NCBI GenBank assembly: GCA_017656345.1
Contig: JACDNZ010000006.1
Span: 29,121 to 93,120, forward strand
Reading direction: 5' to 3'
Length of the DNA stretch: 64,000 nt
Origin: Thermosipho sp. (in: thermotogales)
Lineage (GTDB): Bacteria; Thermotogota; Thermotogae; Thermotogales; Fervidobacteriaceae
Positions 36,715-44,542 of the stretch are shown here, one piece after another. Below the pieces are notes generated by a model, which was not told the origin of the DNA, did no database searches, and was given only the letters and a program-made list of their open reading frames with translations. Position 1 is the first letter of the stretch. Each line of letters begins with the position of its first letter. A program made the translations under genes and the position numbers.

Positions 36715-38261
36715 ATTTTGAAGATTTTAAACTGAGTGAAGGAACACTAAGAGCTATTTTTAAGAAAGGATTTGAAAAACCTACTTTGGTTCAAGAAAAA
36801 GTTATACCAATTTTACTAAATAAAGAAACAAATCTAATTGTTCAAGCTAAAACTGGTACAGGAAAAACCGCATCTTTTGGAATACCTTTAGTCGAACTTT
36901 TAGAACCCAAAAAACATGTTCAAGCGATTATTTTAACTCCAACAAGAGAACTTGCGTTACAGGTTTCGGAGGAAATAAATTCTTTAAAGAGAAAAAAATT
37001 GAAGATTTTGCCAGTATATGGTGGTCAATCAATTAATTTACAAATAAAACATCTCAAAAATGGTATTGACATAGTCGTAGGAACTCCTGGAAGAATCTTG
37101 GATCATATTGAAAGGAAAACGCTGGATATAAGCAAAGTATCATACTTCATTTTGGACGAAGCTGATGAAATGTTGGACATGGGATTCATTGAAGATGTGG
37201 AAAAAATTTTAAAAAATACTCCTCAAAATAAATTCTTTTTAATGTTTTCCGCTACCATACCACAAAAAATTATCTCACTTGCCAAAAAGTATATAAAAAA
37301 TTACGAGGTTATAAAAATAGTCGATAAAGAACTAACAACAAAACTTACAGAACAAATATACATCGAAGTAAATGAAAGTAATAAACTTGAAGCGCTTTGT
37401 AGAATTATAGATCTTGAAGAAAATTTTTATGGTTTAATTTTCTGTAGAACCAAACTTGAAGTGGACAATGTTTCAAATAAATTAATCGAAAGAGGCTATG
37501 ATGCAGAAGCTCTTCACGGGGACTTTTCACAATACCAGAGAGAAAGAGTGTTAAAAAAATTCAAAAACAAAAAATCCAATATTTTAGTTGCAACGGACGT
37601 TGCCGCGAGGGGACTTGATATTGACGGCTTAACACACGTTATAAATTATTCTGTTCCTTTAAATCCCGAATATTATGTTCACAGAATTGGAAGAACCGGT
37701 AGAGCAGGAAAAGAAGGAATTGCAATAACATTTGTTACTCCCAGAGAATACAGACAATTGTTTAGAATTAAAAAATTTTCCAATGCAAAAATCAAAGAAG
37801 GTAAAATACCTTCTGTTGAACAAATTATAGAAAATAAAGCTCAAAAAATAAAAGAGGAAATTTTAAATGCTAAAATAAAAGTAAATGATATTTATTACAA
37901 ACTAGCAGAGGAACTCATGGAAAATTCAGATAACAAAGAAATTGTAGCAATGCTTTTAAGCAAAGCTTTTAAAGGACTTGACCCGAACTCTTACGAAAAA
38001 ATTACCTTTACCAGAAAAAATAGCAGTTCAAAAGTAAGACTTTTCATAGCAAAAGGTAGAAATACCGGCATGACAAAGTCCAGTTTAATTGAATTTATTG
38101 TCCAAAACACCAGCATTAGTAGAAACGTTATACAAAATGTTACAATTTTAGACAAATTTTCATTCATAACAGTACCTTACAAAGAAGCGGAAATTATTCT
38201 TTCAGTTTTCAAAAAGCGAGGCAAAAGATCAATAGTTTCAAAAGCAAAAGCTAAAAACTAG
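36711..38261 (+). CDS. DEAD-box RNA helicase with DbpA/CsdA-type RNA-binding domain
   Basis: A 516-residue helicase. The Q motif begins at residue 3, motif I is AKTGTGKTAS near 46, motif II is LDEADEML near 149, SAT is in MFSATIP, and motif VI is HRIGRTGRAGKEG near 326. The C-terminal ~75 residues (KVRLFIAKGRNTGM onward) match the DbpA-like RNA-recognition domain that directs such helicases to rRNA. A role in ribosome assembly or RNA unwinding fits the neighbouring translation genes. The GTG start overlaps def. Confidence 0.92.
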   Translation: MNFEDFKLSEGTLRAIFKKGFEKPTLVQEKVIPILLNKETNLIVQAKTGTGKTASFGIPLVELLEPKKHVQAIILTPTRELALQVSEEINSLKRKKLKILPVYGGQSINLQIKHLKNGIDIVVGTPGRILDHIERKTLDISKVSYFILDEADEMLDMGFIEDVEKILKNTPQNKFFLMFSATIPQKIISLAKKYIKNYEVIKIVDKELTTKLTEQIYIEVNESNKLEALCRIIDLEENFYGLIFCRTKLEVDNVSNKLIERGYDAEALHGDFSQYQRERVLKKFKNKKSNILVATDVAARGLDIDGLTHVINYSVPLNPEYYVHRIGRTGRAGKEGIAITFVTPREYRQLFRIKKFSNAKIKEGKIPSVEQIIENKAQKIKEEILNAKIKVNDIYYKLAEELMENSDNKEIVAMLLSKAFKGLDPNSYEKITFTRKNSSSKVRLFIAKGRNTGMTKSSLIEFIVQNTSISRNVIQNVTILDKFSFITVPYKEAEIILSVFKKRGKRSIVSKAKAKN

Positions 38262-38272
38262 GAGGTGTATTT

Positions 38273-38761
38273 ATGAAAAAACTAGGTATGCTTTCCATCG
38301 CACTAGGATTACTACTTTCGTTTGTATTACTATTTGCAGGAAGCGATTCTGCACAAGGACCAAAACTTGCTTACATTGACTCCACAAAGGTATTACAGTC
38401 GTATGACAAGTGGATCGAAATCCAAACAAAATATCAAGAAGATTACCAATTTTACGCAAAAAAACTTCAAGATTTGGCAAATGAAATCAACGAATTGAAA
38501 AATAGTGGTGCTTCCAAAGAAGAAATAGATGCAAAAACTAAAGAATATCTTCAAAAACAACAACAATACAATCAATTACTTAACGATGAATATCAACCAA
38601 AATTTAATGAAATAGAACAGGAGATTCTTTCAAAAATTGCTGAATTTGCAGAAATTATGGGATATGACTTTGTATTTAATAGCAAATCCATGGCATATGG
38701 CAGCCCAGAATATGATATAACTGCTCAATTTATTGAATATCTTAAATCAACACAAAAATAA
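38273..38761 (+). CDS. OmpH/Skp-family periplasmic chaperone
   Basis: A 162-residue secreted protein: signal peptide to about residue 24, then LAYIDSTKVLQSYDKW, the start of the Skp fold, then a long glutamine- and lysine-rich coiled coil (residues 50-125) and a closing beta strand near DFVFNSKSM. Skp chaperones escort outer-membrane proteins through the periplasm, so this points to a diderm envelope such as the Thermotogales toga. AGGAGGTG precedes the ATG. A TAATG overlap couples it to lptB. Confidence 0.85.
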   Translation: MKKLGMLSIALGLLLSFVLLFAGSDSAQGPKLAYIDSTKVLQSYDKWIEIQTKYQEDYQFYAKKLQDLANEINELKNSGASKEEIDAKTKEYLQKQQQYNQLLNDEYQPKFNEIEQEILSKIAEFAEIMGYDFVFNSKSMAYGSPEYDITAQFIEYLKSTQK

Positions 38762-39462
38762 TGGAAATCAAATGTAAAGACATCGTCAAAAAGTTTGGGC
38801 GAAAGACTGTTTTAAACGGTATAAATTTATATGCAACCAATGGAGAAATAGTGGGGTTACTAGGACCAAATGGTTCTGGTAAAACCACTTTGTTTAATAT
38901 CATTCTCGGAGTAGTAATTCCAACTTCGGGTAAAATTTATATTGATAATGTTGATGTCACAAACATCCCAATTCATAAACGTGCTCTCATGGGAATCACT
39001 TATTTACAACAGGAAACATCTGTTTTCAGGGAACTTTCCGTTGAAGATAATTTGAGACTAATCATGGAATTCCACAATAAAAATAACATGGAAGAAAAAA
39101 TAAAAATACTTCTTGAAGAATTTGGAATTTATGATTTAAAAACGCAATTTGCTTCTGATCTTTCGGGTGGCGAAAAAAGAAGATTAGAACTTGCAAGAAT
39201 GATGACCCTATCACCAAAATTTTTACTATTAGACGAACCTTTCGTTGGAATTGATCCAAAAACGGTAAAAGAGATCCAAAAAATGGTATTATTATTAAAG
39301 AAAAGGGGTTTAGGTGTAATTATCACAGATCACACTGTAGAAGCTTTAAAGAATGTAGTTGATAGATTATATGTAATTCACAAAGGGGAAATAATCGCAG
39401 AAGGAGATCCAAATAAAGTTCTTGAAAGCAAAATAGTAAAAGAAGTATATTTGGGGGGATAA
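38761..39462 (+). CDS. lptB: LptB-like ABC ATPase
   Basis: A 233-residue ATPase closest to LptB, which powers extraction of lipopolysaccharide. Marks are Walker A GPNGSGKTT near residue 37, the Q-loop region TYLQQETSVFREL near 80, signature LSGGEKRRLELAR near 134, and Walker B LLLDEPFVGIDPKTV near 155. The Q-loop and Walker B wording is more LptB-like than LivF-like. No lptF, lptG, lptC or lptA gene is adjacent. It follows ompH with a one-base overlap, which supports an envelope role. Confidence 0.75.
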   Translation: MEIKCKDIVKKFGRKTVLNGINLYATNGEIVGLLGPNGSGKTTLFNIILGVVIPTSGKIYIDNVDVTNIPIHKRALMGITYLQQETSVFRELSVEDNLRLIMEFHNKNNMEEKIKILLEEFGIYDLKTQFASDLSGGEKRRLELARMMTLSPKFLLLDEPFVGIDPKTVKEIQKMVLLLKKRGLGVIITDHTVEALKNVVDRLYVIHKGEIIAEGDPNKVLESKIVKEVYLGG

Positions 39463-39464
39463 AT

Positions 39465-40217
39465 ATGTCAATCTTATTAAGTGTTCTTTTTGCAATATGG
39501 GGTTTGGTAGGTCCAGAAAGTATTGCTATTGATAGTAACGGAGGATATTACATTTCACAAATGGGGACTCTTTACCAAGTTGATGGAAGTATTATTTACA
39601 AAAACGAAAATAAAACTGAACAATTTTTCGTTTTAGAAGATCCCAAAGGTATACTTCTGGAAGATGATATCCTATGGATTGCAGAAAACGACAGATTAAT
39701 CATGTACAACATACATACCAGGGATTACAAAGTCTTCACAGCAGTAAGTGGACTTACTAAATACCTTAATGATATTGTTCGATATAAAGGAAATTTATAT
39801 GTGACAGATACATACAGTGATATGTTATATGTTTTTAAAAATGATACACTCCAACCTGTATTAACTCTTTCAAGACCAAATGGAATTACAACAGACGGAA
39901 AATACATGTACATTGTTTCTTTTACAACCCCCGCTATTTTATACAAAACAGACGGAAAAAAGATACTTGAAAGCATTGTTTTAAATGAAATTGACCAAGG
40001 TGATGGTATTGTATACGACAAAAACAACGATGTGTTTTTTGTAGCAGGATACAAATCAGGTAATGTTATTGCCTATAAAGAGTGGAAAAAGGTAGGAGAA
40101 TATAATAAATTTACATCACCAGCAGATATTTATTATGATTCAAACAATAAAATTCTTTTCGTACCTGATATGAAAACAGGAAAAGTTTTTGCTTTGCAGG
40201 TGCAAATAGGTGAATAG
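39465..40217 (+). CDS. Secreted NHL/SMP-30-like beta-propeller protein
   Basis: A 250-residue protein with a short hydrophobic N-terminus and then repeated WD/NHL-like blades: GPESIAIDSNGGYYISQMG, DPKGILLEDDILWIAEND, YLNDIVRYKGNLYVTDTYS, RPNGITTDGKYMYIVSF, QGDGIVYDKNNDVFFVAGY and SPADIYYDSNNKILFVPD, six in all. Such propellers bind ligands or partner proteins; no catalytic residues can be assigned. GGGGGATAA precedes the ATG. It lies between lptB and the DUF2344 gene, overlapping the latter by 8 bases, so a periplasmic role beside the envelope export genes is likely but unproven. Confidence 0.75.
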   Translation: MSILLSVLFAIWGLVGPESIAIDSNGGYYISQMGTLYQVDGSIIYKNENKTEQFFVLEDPKGILLEDDILWIAENDRLIMYNIHTRDYKVFTAVSGLTKYLNDIVRYKGNLYVTDTYSDMLYVFKNDTLQPVLTLSRPNGITTDGKYMYIVSFTTPAILYKTDGKKILESIVLNEIDQGDGIVYDKNNDVFFVAGYKSGNVIAYKEWKKVGEYNKFTSPADIYYDSNNKILFVPDMKTGKVFALQVQIGE

Positions 40218-40806
40218 AGAATACACTATTTTATTCAAAAAGCTCGGACTTTATCGTTTTATTTCAGCTCTTGATACTATAACAATGATTGAAAGGACCT
40301 TTCGCAGAAGCGGTCTAAAGCTTTGTTATACCGAAGGATTCCATCCAAAGCCAAAGTTTTCATATATTGATCCGGTACCAACGGGAGTAATTGATCTTGC
40401 TTTTTACTTTAACATCTGTTTGAAAGAATCTTATAATCCTAACTATGTTTTTAATTCTTTACAAAAAGTCCAGCCAGAGTTTTTAAAAGTAGTAAAAGTT
40501 TTCAATAAAAGTATAAACCTTTCAAAAACAAATAAATTTAAATTTTCAATAATAGTTAAAAAACCATTCGTATTCAATAAAGATGGAATTATTGAAAAAA
40601 AGACAAAGAGGGGAACTAAAATTATTCAGCTTGCTAATTTAGAAAATGTAGAGATATTTGAAAAAAAAGACTACATTGTGTTAAACTATATTGTTGGCAA
40701 AGAAAATCTTTTTAATCCTTATCTGTTTTCAGAAAATGTTTATCTTGCACTCCGAAAAGAAGCATATATAGATGATAAATCAATTTCAGATATTTTAAAC
40801 AAATAA
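40210..40806 (+). CDS. DUF2344 / TIGR03936 radical-SAM-linked protein
   Basis: A 198-residue protein beginning [20 protein letters not shown] and carrying [21 protein letters not shown] near residue 33, the family hallmarks. In other bacteria this domain is fused to, or encoded beside, a radical SAM protein with a B12-binding domain, often near ribosome and RNase genes. No radical SAM gene is present in this window. The GTG start lies within the end of the propeller gene and is preceded by GCAGGTG. It sits directly upstream of efp. Function unknown; a link to translation is a guess from context. Confidence 0.82.
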   Translation: MNREYTILFKKLGLYRFISALDTITMIERTFRRSGLKLCYTEGFHPKPKFSYIDPVPTGVIDLAFYFNICLKESYNPNYVFNSLQKVQPEFLKVVKVFNKSINLSKTNKFKFSIIVKKPFVFNKDGIIEKKTKRGTKIIQLANLENVEIFEKKDYIVLNYIVGKENLFNPYLFSENVYLALRKEAYIDDKSISDILNK

Positions 40807-40823
40807 ATTCAGGAGGTGCACTA

Positions 40824-41381
40824 ATGATTGATGTAGGTTCACTTTCAAAAGGAATGTATATAAAATACGAAGGAGAAATTTACAGAATAGTAGATGTTAA
40901 TAAGCACTTTAGGGCTAGAGGTTCGGGCTTGATTAGAACAAAGCTTAAAAATATCTCTACCGGTTTAATTAGAGATGTTAATTTCAACAGTGGTGAAAAA
41001 GTTGAAGAAGCTGAAATAAGTTTTAGAAGAGCTGCGTATATTTACAATGATGGTGAAAATTACTATTTCATGGATAATGAAACATATGAACAATATGGTA
41101 TTCCTGTGCATGAGATTGAGGAAGAGAAAAATTACCTGGTTGAAAATACTGAAGTCGATTTAATTATGCATGAAGGAAAACCACTTGGTATACAACTTCC
41201 AACAAGTGTTGTTCTTGAAGTAGTGGAAACCGAACCTGGATTTAAAGGTGACACTGTTTCTGGTGGAGGAAAGCCTGCTGTTCTTGAAACAGGTTTGAAA
41301 ATTACTGTTCCTTTCTTTGTAGAAGTAGGACAAAAAGTCAGAGTTGACACGCGTACCGGTGAATATATTGAAAGAGCTTAA
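40824..41381 (+). CDS. efp: Translation elongation factor P
   Basis: A 185-residue EF-P with the three-barrel layout: KOW-like domain (residues 1-63), OB domain (about 67-127) and C-terminal domain ending in [14 protein letters not shown]. It relieves ribosome stalling at polyproline. The tip loop reads KHFRARGSG, so the modified residue (Lys34 in E. coli) is replaced by Arg near residue 32. The loop lacks the Pro-Gly of Lys-type EF-Ps. AGGAGGTG precedes the ATG. Part of the long plus-strand gene train. Confidence 0.95.
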   Translation: MIDVGSLSKGMYIKYEGEIYRIVDVNKHFRARGSGLIRTKLKNISTGLIRDVNFNSGEKVEEAEISFRRAAYIYNDGENYYFMDNETYEQYGIPVHEIEEEKNYLVENTEVDLIMHEGKPLGIQLPTSVVLEVVETEPGFKGDTVSGGGKPAVLETGLKITVPFFVEVGQKVRVDTRTGEYIERA

Positions 41382-41394
41382 GGGAGGTGCTAAT

Positions 41395-41736
41395 ATGGAA
41401 TTTGAGCAAGGTAACATAAACATCAGTGATGAAGTTTTGAGAGAAATTGCTTTCAGGAGTTTCTTAGAAATAGTTGAAATAAATCCTGATAACAAAGAAA
41501 CAAAAAAGTTAAAGAAAAACATTGAAATTGAAAGAACTCCTGACGATAACGTTATTGTTTATGTAAAAACAGCTGCTCCATACGGCCAAAGTATAGTTGA
41601 ATTCGGTAGAAAAATTATGAAAAATATCTCAGAAAACATTCAAAGAATGACTGAAATTCCTGTAACTGCTGTTAATGTAACTATCACAGATGTTGTAGAA
41701 AAAATAGAACCAAATGAAGAAGGGGAGGAAGAATAG
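41395..41736 (+). CDS. Asp23/Gls24-family protein
   Basis: A 113-residue protein of the alkaline-shock (DUF322) family: a short N-terminus, then ISDEVLREIAFRSFLEI, a beta-rich middle with DDNVIVYVKTAAPYGQSIVEF, and VTAVNVTITDVVE near the end. In Firmicutes such genes commonly lie directly before nusB, as here. The ATG at 41395 follows GGGAGGTG. Its stop touches the nusB TTG. Function may involve envelope stress; not established here. Confidence 0.85.
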   Translation: MEFEQGNINISDEVLREIAFRSFLEIVEINPDNKETKKLKKNIEIERTPDDNVIVYVKTAAPYGQSIVEFGRKIMKNISENIQRMTEIPVTAVNVTITDVVEKIEPNEEGEEE

Positions 41737-42165
41737 TTGGCAACAAGACGCCATAGAATGCGTGAATATATATTCAAAACACTTTTTCAATGGGACTTTA
41801 AATCTGATGAAAATCTGGAAGAAATAGCAAAAGAAGAACTTTCATTACTTCGTGATAATAGAATTCGGGAGCAGGCTTTTGATTACATTCAAGGTATAAA
41901 AGATAAAATAAAGATAATCGATGAAATTATACAAAAATACCTTGAAAATTGGTCACTCGACAGGCTTTCAGCGGTGGATAGAAATTTATTGAGATTGGGA
42001 ACCTATGAATTGTTATATATCTTTGACGTCCCAATTGAAGTAACCATTGATGAAATGATCGAACTTGGCAAAACTTACGGAACAGAAAATAGTGGAAAAT
42101 TTGTTAACGGAGTCCTGGATAAAATTGCCAAAGGAGAAGCTCCAAAAGAAAAGTTCGATTTGTAG
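41737..42165 (+). CDS. nusB: Transcription antitermination protein NusB
   Basis: A 142-residue all-helical NusB that binds boxA RNA with S10 in rRNA antitermination. Marks are [18 protein letters not shown] at the start, [19 protein letters not shown] near residue 76 and [12 protein letters not shown] near 124. The TTG start abuts the Asp23 stop and follows GGGGAGGAAG. The 3' end overlaps, or is followed at once by, the prepilin-like gene. Confidence 0.95.
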   Translation: MATRRHRMREYIFKTLFQWDFKSDENLEEIAKEELSLLRDNRIREQAFDYIQGIKDKIKIIDEIIQKYLENWSLDRLSAVDRNLLRLGTYELLYIFDVPIEVTIDEMIELGKTYGTENSGKFVNGVLDKIAKGEAPKEKFDL

Positions 42166-42649
42166 GGGGGTAGGGGGTATTTCTTATATTGAATTTCTAT
42201 TAGTTTTTATGATAGCTGTGGAAATTGTTTTTTCATTATTATTTATTTTTGAATCCACCATTGATTGGTATTCTGAATTGAAAAAAGACTATTCAAAATC
42301 TCTTGATTCTTTTCATGTTATTAATTATATCAGGCATGATTATTACAACAGAGGGATTTCAGAAATAAATTTCATCAGCTCGCAAAAAATATTCTTTTAT
42401 GAACTTGTTGATGGAAAGAAAAAGAAGGTTACCTACCAAATTTTAAAAACTCAAGAAGGTTTACTTTTAAAGCGAAAAGTTACCTCAAATTCTAGAAAAA
42501 GTGGTGTAAACTACCTGGGGCCATTCGATATGAAACTTGAGTTCGCTGATTCAAAAGATTTCATTGTGCTAAAATCTTCTATCGGAAATTTTCTCCTTCC
42601 AAAAAACATTCCCGACAGAGAACTAATCCTTGGAGTTTCAGTTGAATAA
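42125..42649 (+). CDS. Prepilin-like (type IV pilin/pseudopilin) protein, start uncertain
   Basis: The reading frame contains [19 protein letters not shown]: Gly, then a helix with Glu at the fifth position, as in prepilin cleavage sites, followed by one hydrophobic helix and a globular domain. Cleavage after the second Gly would give a 156-residue mature protein. No ATG, GTG or TTG lies between the nusB stop and the cleavage site. The nearest in-frame start upstream is the TTG at 42125 inside nusB, giving an 18-residue basic leader. Two runs of G (42165-42170, 42173-42177) resemble ribosome-binding sites, so an ATT start is also possible. A minor pseudopilin is my best guess. Confidence 0.6.
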   Translation: MPKEKLQKKSSICRGVGGISYIEFLLVFMIAVEIVFSLLFIFESTIDWYSELKKDYSKSLDSFHVINYIRHDYYNRGISEINFISSQKIFFYELVDGKKKKVTYQILKTQEGLLLKRKVTSNSRKSGVNYLGPFDMKLEFADSKDFIVLKSSIGNFLLPKNIPDRELILGVSVE

Positions 42650-42650
42650 A

Positions 42651-42673
42651 AAGATGCCCACAAGGGGCATCTT
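42651..42673. terminator. Terminator between the prepilin-like gene and the nucleoside phosphorylase
   Basis: AAGATGCCC and GGGCATCTT form a stem with a 5-base loop. On the minus strand it is followed by TTTTT, serving the phosphorylase gene; the plus-strand T run is weaker. Confidence 0.75.
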
Positions 42674-42691
42674 ATAAGACTTTTATAATTT

Positions 42692-43513
42692 TTATAATTC
42701 TTTTACCAGTTCCGAAATTATTTTTACCATCATTTCTCCTGTTCTGTTTGCAACTTCCAATACTTCTTCAGCCGTTAAGGGTTTTAGATCTTCATGAACA
42801 GCTTTATCTGTTATTGCTGATATTCCTAAAACTTTTATTCCTCCATGATTTGCAACAATTACTTCAGGAACCGTTGACATACCAACAGCATCTGCTCCCA
42901 TCCACCTGAGCATCTTTAATTCTGCAGGTGTTTCAAAGTTTGGACCTGCTACTGCTACATAAACTCCTTCGTAAAATGGAATATTTAATTTTTTTGCAAT
43001 ATTTACTGCTTTGTTTCTCAATTCTTTATCATATGCATTTGACATATCTGGAAATCTTGGTCCCCATTCATCTACATTTGGACCAATTAAAGGATTATCT
43101 CCCATCATATTGATATGATCTGTTATAAACATTGGTCTTCCTATTTCAAAATCTGGGTTCATTCCACCTGCTGCATTGGTTACTATCAAGATTTCTACGC
43201 CTAAAAGTTGCATTACCCTTATTGGGAAAGTTACAGTTTTCATATCGTAACCTTCATAGTAGTGGAATCTTCCATTCATAAGCATTACATCTTTACCATT
43301 TAATTTTCCAAAAATAAGTTCGCCTCTATGACCTGGAGCTGTGGAAACAGGAAAGCCAGGAATTTCCTTGTAAGGAATTACCTTTGGATCTTCCAAACTA
43401 TCAGCTATTCCGTGAAGACCAGACCCCAGTACAATAGCAATTTTAGGAACTTTATCAAGTATTCCTTTTAAATAATCAACTGCTTCTTCTACTCTTTTAA
43501 CATATTCCTTCAT
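42692..43513 (-). CDS. Purine nucleoside phosphorylase
   Basis: A 273-residue trimeric-type PNP that splits purine nucleosides with phosphate. Marks are IVLGSGLHG (phosphate loop) near residue 29, APGHRGELIFG near 60, NGRFHYYEGY near 80, TNAAGGMNP near 113, TDHINMMGDNPL near 132 and a late EEV motif. The ATG at 43513 follows AGGAGGGTGA. It complements the purine-base permease at 6.2 kb for purine salvage. The half-ferritin gene lies upstream. Confidence 0.93.
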   Translation of the reverse strand: MKEYVKRVEEAVDYLKGILDKVPKIAIVLGSGLHGIADSLEDPKVIPYKEIPGFPVSTAPGHRGELIFGKLNGKDVMLMNGRFHYYEGYDMKTVTFPIRVMQLLGVEILIVTNAAGGMNPDFEIGRPMFITDHINMMGDNPLIGPNVDEWGPRFPDMSNAYDKELRNKAVNIAKKLNIPFYEGVYVAVAGPNFETPAELKMLRWMGADAVGMSTVPEVIVANHGGIKVLGISAITDKAVHEDLKPLTAEEVLEVANRTGEMMVKIISELVKEL

Positions 43514-43549
43514 GTTCACCCTCCTTTTAAAATGTTTGTAAATATTTTT

Positions 43550-43858
43550 CTAATCTTTACCTAACTTTTTTATTTCCTCTTCTACTTCTTTAGCTCCTTC
43601 TTCATAAAATTTTTCTTCATCTGGGTCAAGTTCTTTTAAAAGCCTCAAAAATTCTCCCGCATGTACTCTTTCCTCATTCGCTATATCTATTAAAACTTCC
43701 CTTGCCAATTCATTATCCGTTGCTTCTGCTATCTGCATATACATTTGAACTGCTTCATATTCCGCTGCTATCATAAACCTTATTGCCCTTACTAACTCAT
43801 CATGTGACAATTTCTTTGTTGAATTTAATCCAGAAAATGGATTTGAAAATTCTGGCAT
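43550..43858 (-). CDS. Half-ferritin (encapsulated-ferritin-like) protein
   Basis: A 102-residue single-domain ferritin-like protein with only two of the four ferritin helices. Residues E33, Y40, E63 and H66 match, in spacing, the iron site of encapsulated ferritins (EncFtn) as I recall them. Those proteins form the ferroxidase centre only on dimerising. The sequence LSHDELVRAIRFMIAAEYEA and NEERVHAGEFLRLL resembles the ferritin domain fused to Pyrococcus encapsulin. No encapsulin shell gene lies within the window, and the C-terminal KKLGKD is too short to judge as a cargo peptide. AAGGAGGGGGG precedes the ATG. Confidence 0.82.
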   Translation of the reverse strand: MPEFSNPFSGLNSTKKLSHDELVRAIRFMIAAEYEAVQMYMQIAEATDNELAREVLIDIANEERVHAGEFLRLLKELDPDEEKFYEEGAKEVEEEIKKLGKD

Positions 43859-43900
43859 ATGTCCCCCCTCCTTTAATTAAATTTTACCACATATCCAAAA

Positions 43901-43928
43901 AAACAAAATGCGCAGCAAAAAGCTGCGC
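43901..43928 (-). terminator. Terminator after pduL
   Basis: On the minus strand GCGCAGC (complement of 43922-43928) pairs with GCTGCGC (complement of 43910-43916) across a 5-base loop and runs into ATTTTGTTTTTTT. It ends the transporter-yqeH-pduL unit. Confidence 0.8.
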
Positions 43929-43950
43929 TTTGCATTTAACCTTCGAAGTA

Positions 43951-44538
43951 TCATTCCTCTATAATATAAACTAAATCACCTGTTTTTAAAAGAGCTGCAT
44001 TAGCTTCATCAGTATCTACGTGAAATTCTAAAGCATACTTTTCGCTAACCCTAATAAGAACATCATCAAATATAACTCTTCTACCAGGTTTGTCTACAAT
44101 AACTTTTACAATATCCTTATCTTTTACTCCATATTTTTCTGCATCAGTTGGATGCATGTGAATATGTCTTTTTGCAATTATTACACCTTTTTCTTTTACA
44201 ACACTACCTTTTGGACCAATAATGACTATTCCAGGAGTTCCTTCGAGATCCCCAGAATCTCTGACAGGAGGAATTACCCCAAGTTTAAATGCATCCGTCA
44301 ATGAAATTTCTACCTGTGTTTCTTTTCTTTCTGGTCCTAGCACTCTAACCCTTTCAATTGCCCCTTTCGGCCCAGCAATAATCACTGTTTCTTGACATGC
44401 GAATTGTCCTGGTTGACCCAAATCTTTAATTGGAGTAAGTTGATAACCTTTACCAAAAAGAATTTCTACATCTTCTTTAGAAAGGTGTACATGTCTGTTG
44501 CTAACACCTGCTATAATTCCTGGCTCCTTAATTCTCAT
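43951..44538 (-). CDS. pduL: PduL-type phosphate acyltransferase
   Basis: A 195-residue PduL phosphotransacylase converting acyl-CoA and phosphate to acyl-phosphate. The zinc-binding histidines are in NRHVHLS near residue 14 and RHIHMHP near 124, and FHVDTDEAN is near 172. Two related beta-barrel halves are seen (GPKGAIERVRVLGP and GPKGSVVKEKGV). No microcompartment shell genes are nearby and no encapsulation extension is visible, so it probably serves acetyl-phosphate and ATP formation in fermentation. It follows yqeH by 4 bases. Confidence 0.92.
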   Translation of the reverse strand: MRIKEPGIIAGVSNRHVHLSKEDVEILFGKGYQLTPIKDLGQPGQFACQETVIIAGPKGAIERVRVLGPERKETQVEISLTDAFKLGVIPPVRDSGDLEGTPGIVIIGPKGSVVKEKGVIIAKRHIHMHPTDAEKYGVKDKDIVKVIVDKPGRRVIFDDVLIRVSEKYALEFHVDTDEANAALLKTGDLVYIIEE

Positions 44539-44542
44539 TTTT

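Noticed and set aside
38761..39462. LivF-type branched-chain amino-acid ATPase
   Set aside because: The Q-loop and Walker B surroundings and the coupling to OmpH fit LptB better, though a phylogeny would be needed to be certain.
43951..44538. PduL as a sign of a bacterial microcompartment
   Set aside because: No shell, aldehyde dehydrogenase or diol dehydratase genes are nearby, and the protein begins directly with the catalytic fold.
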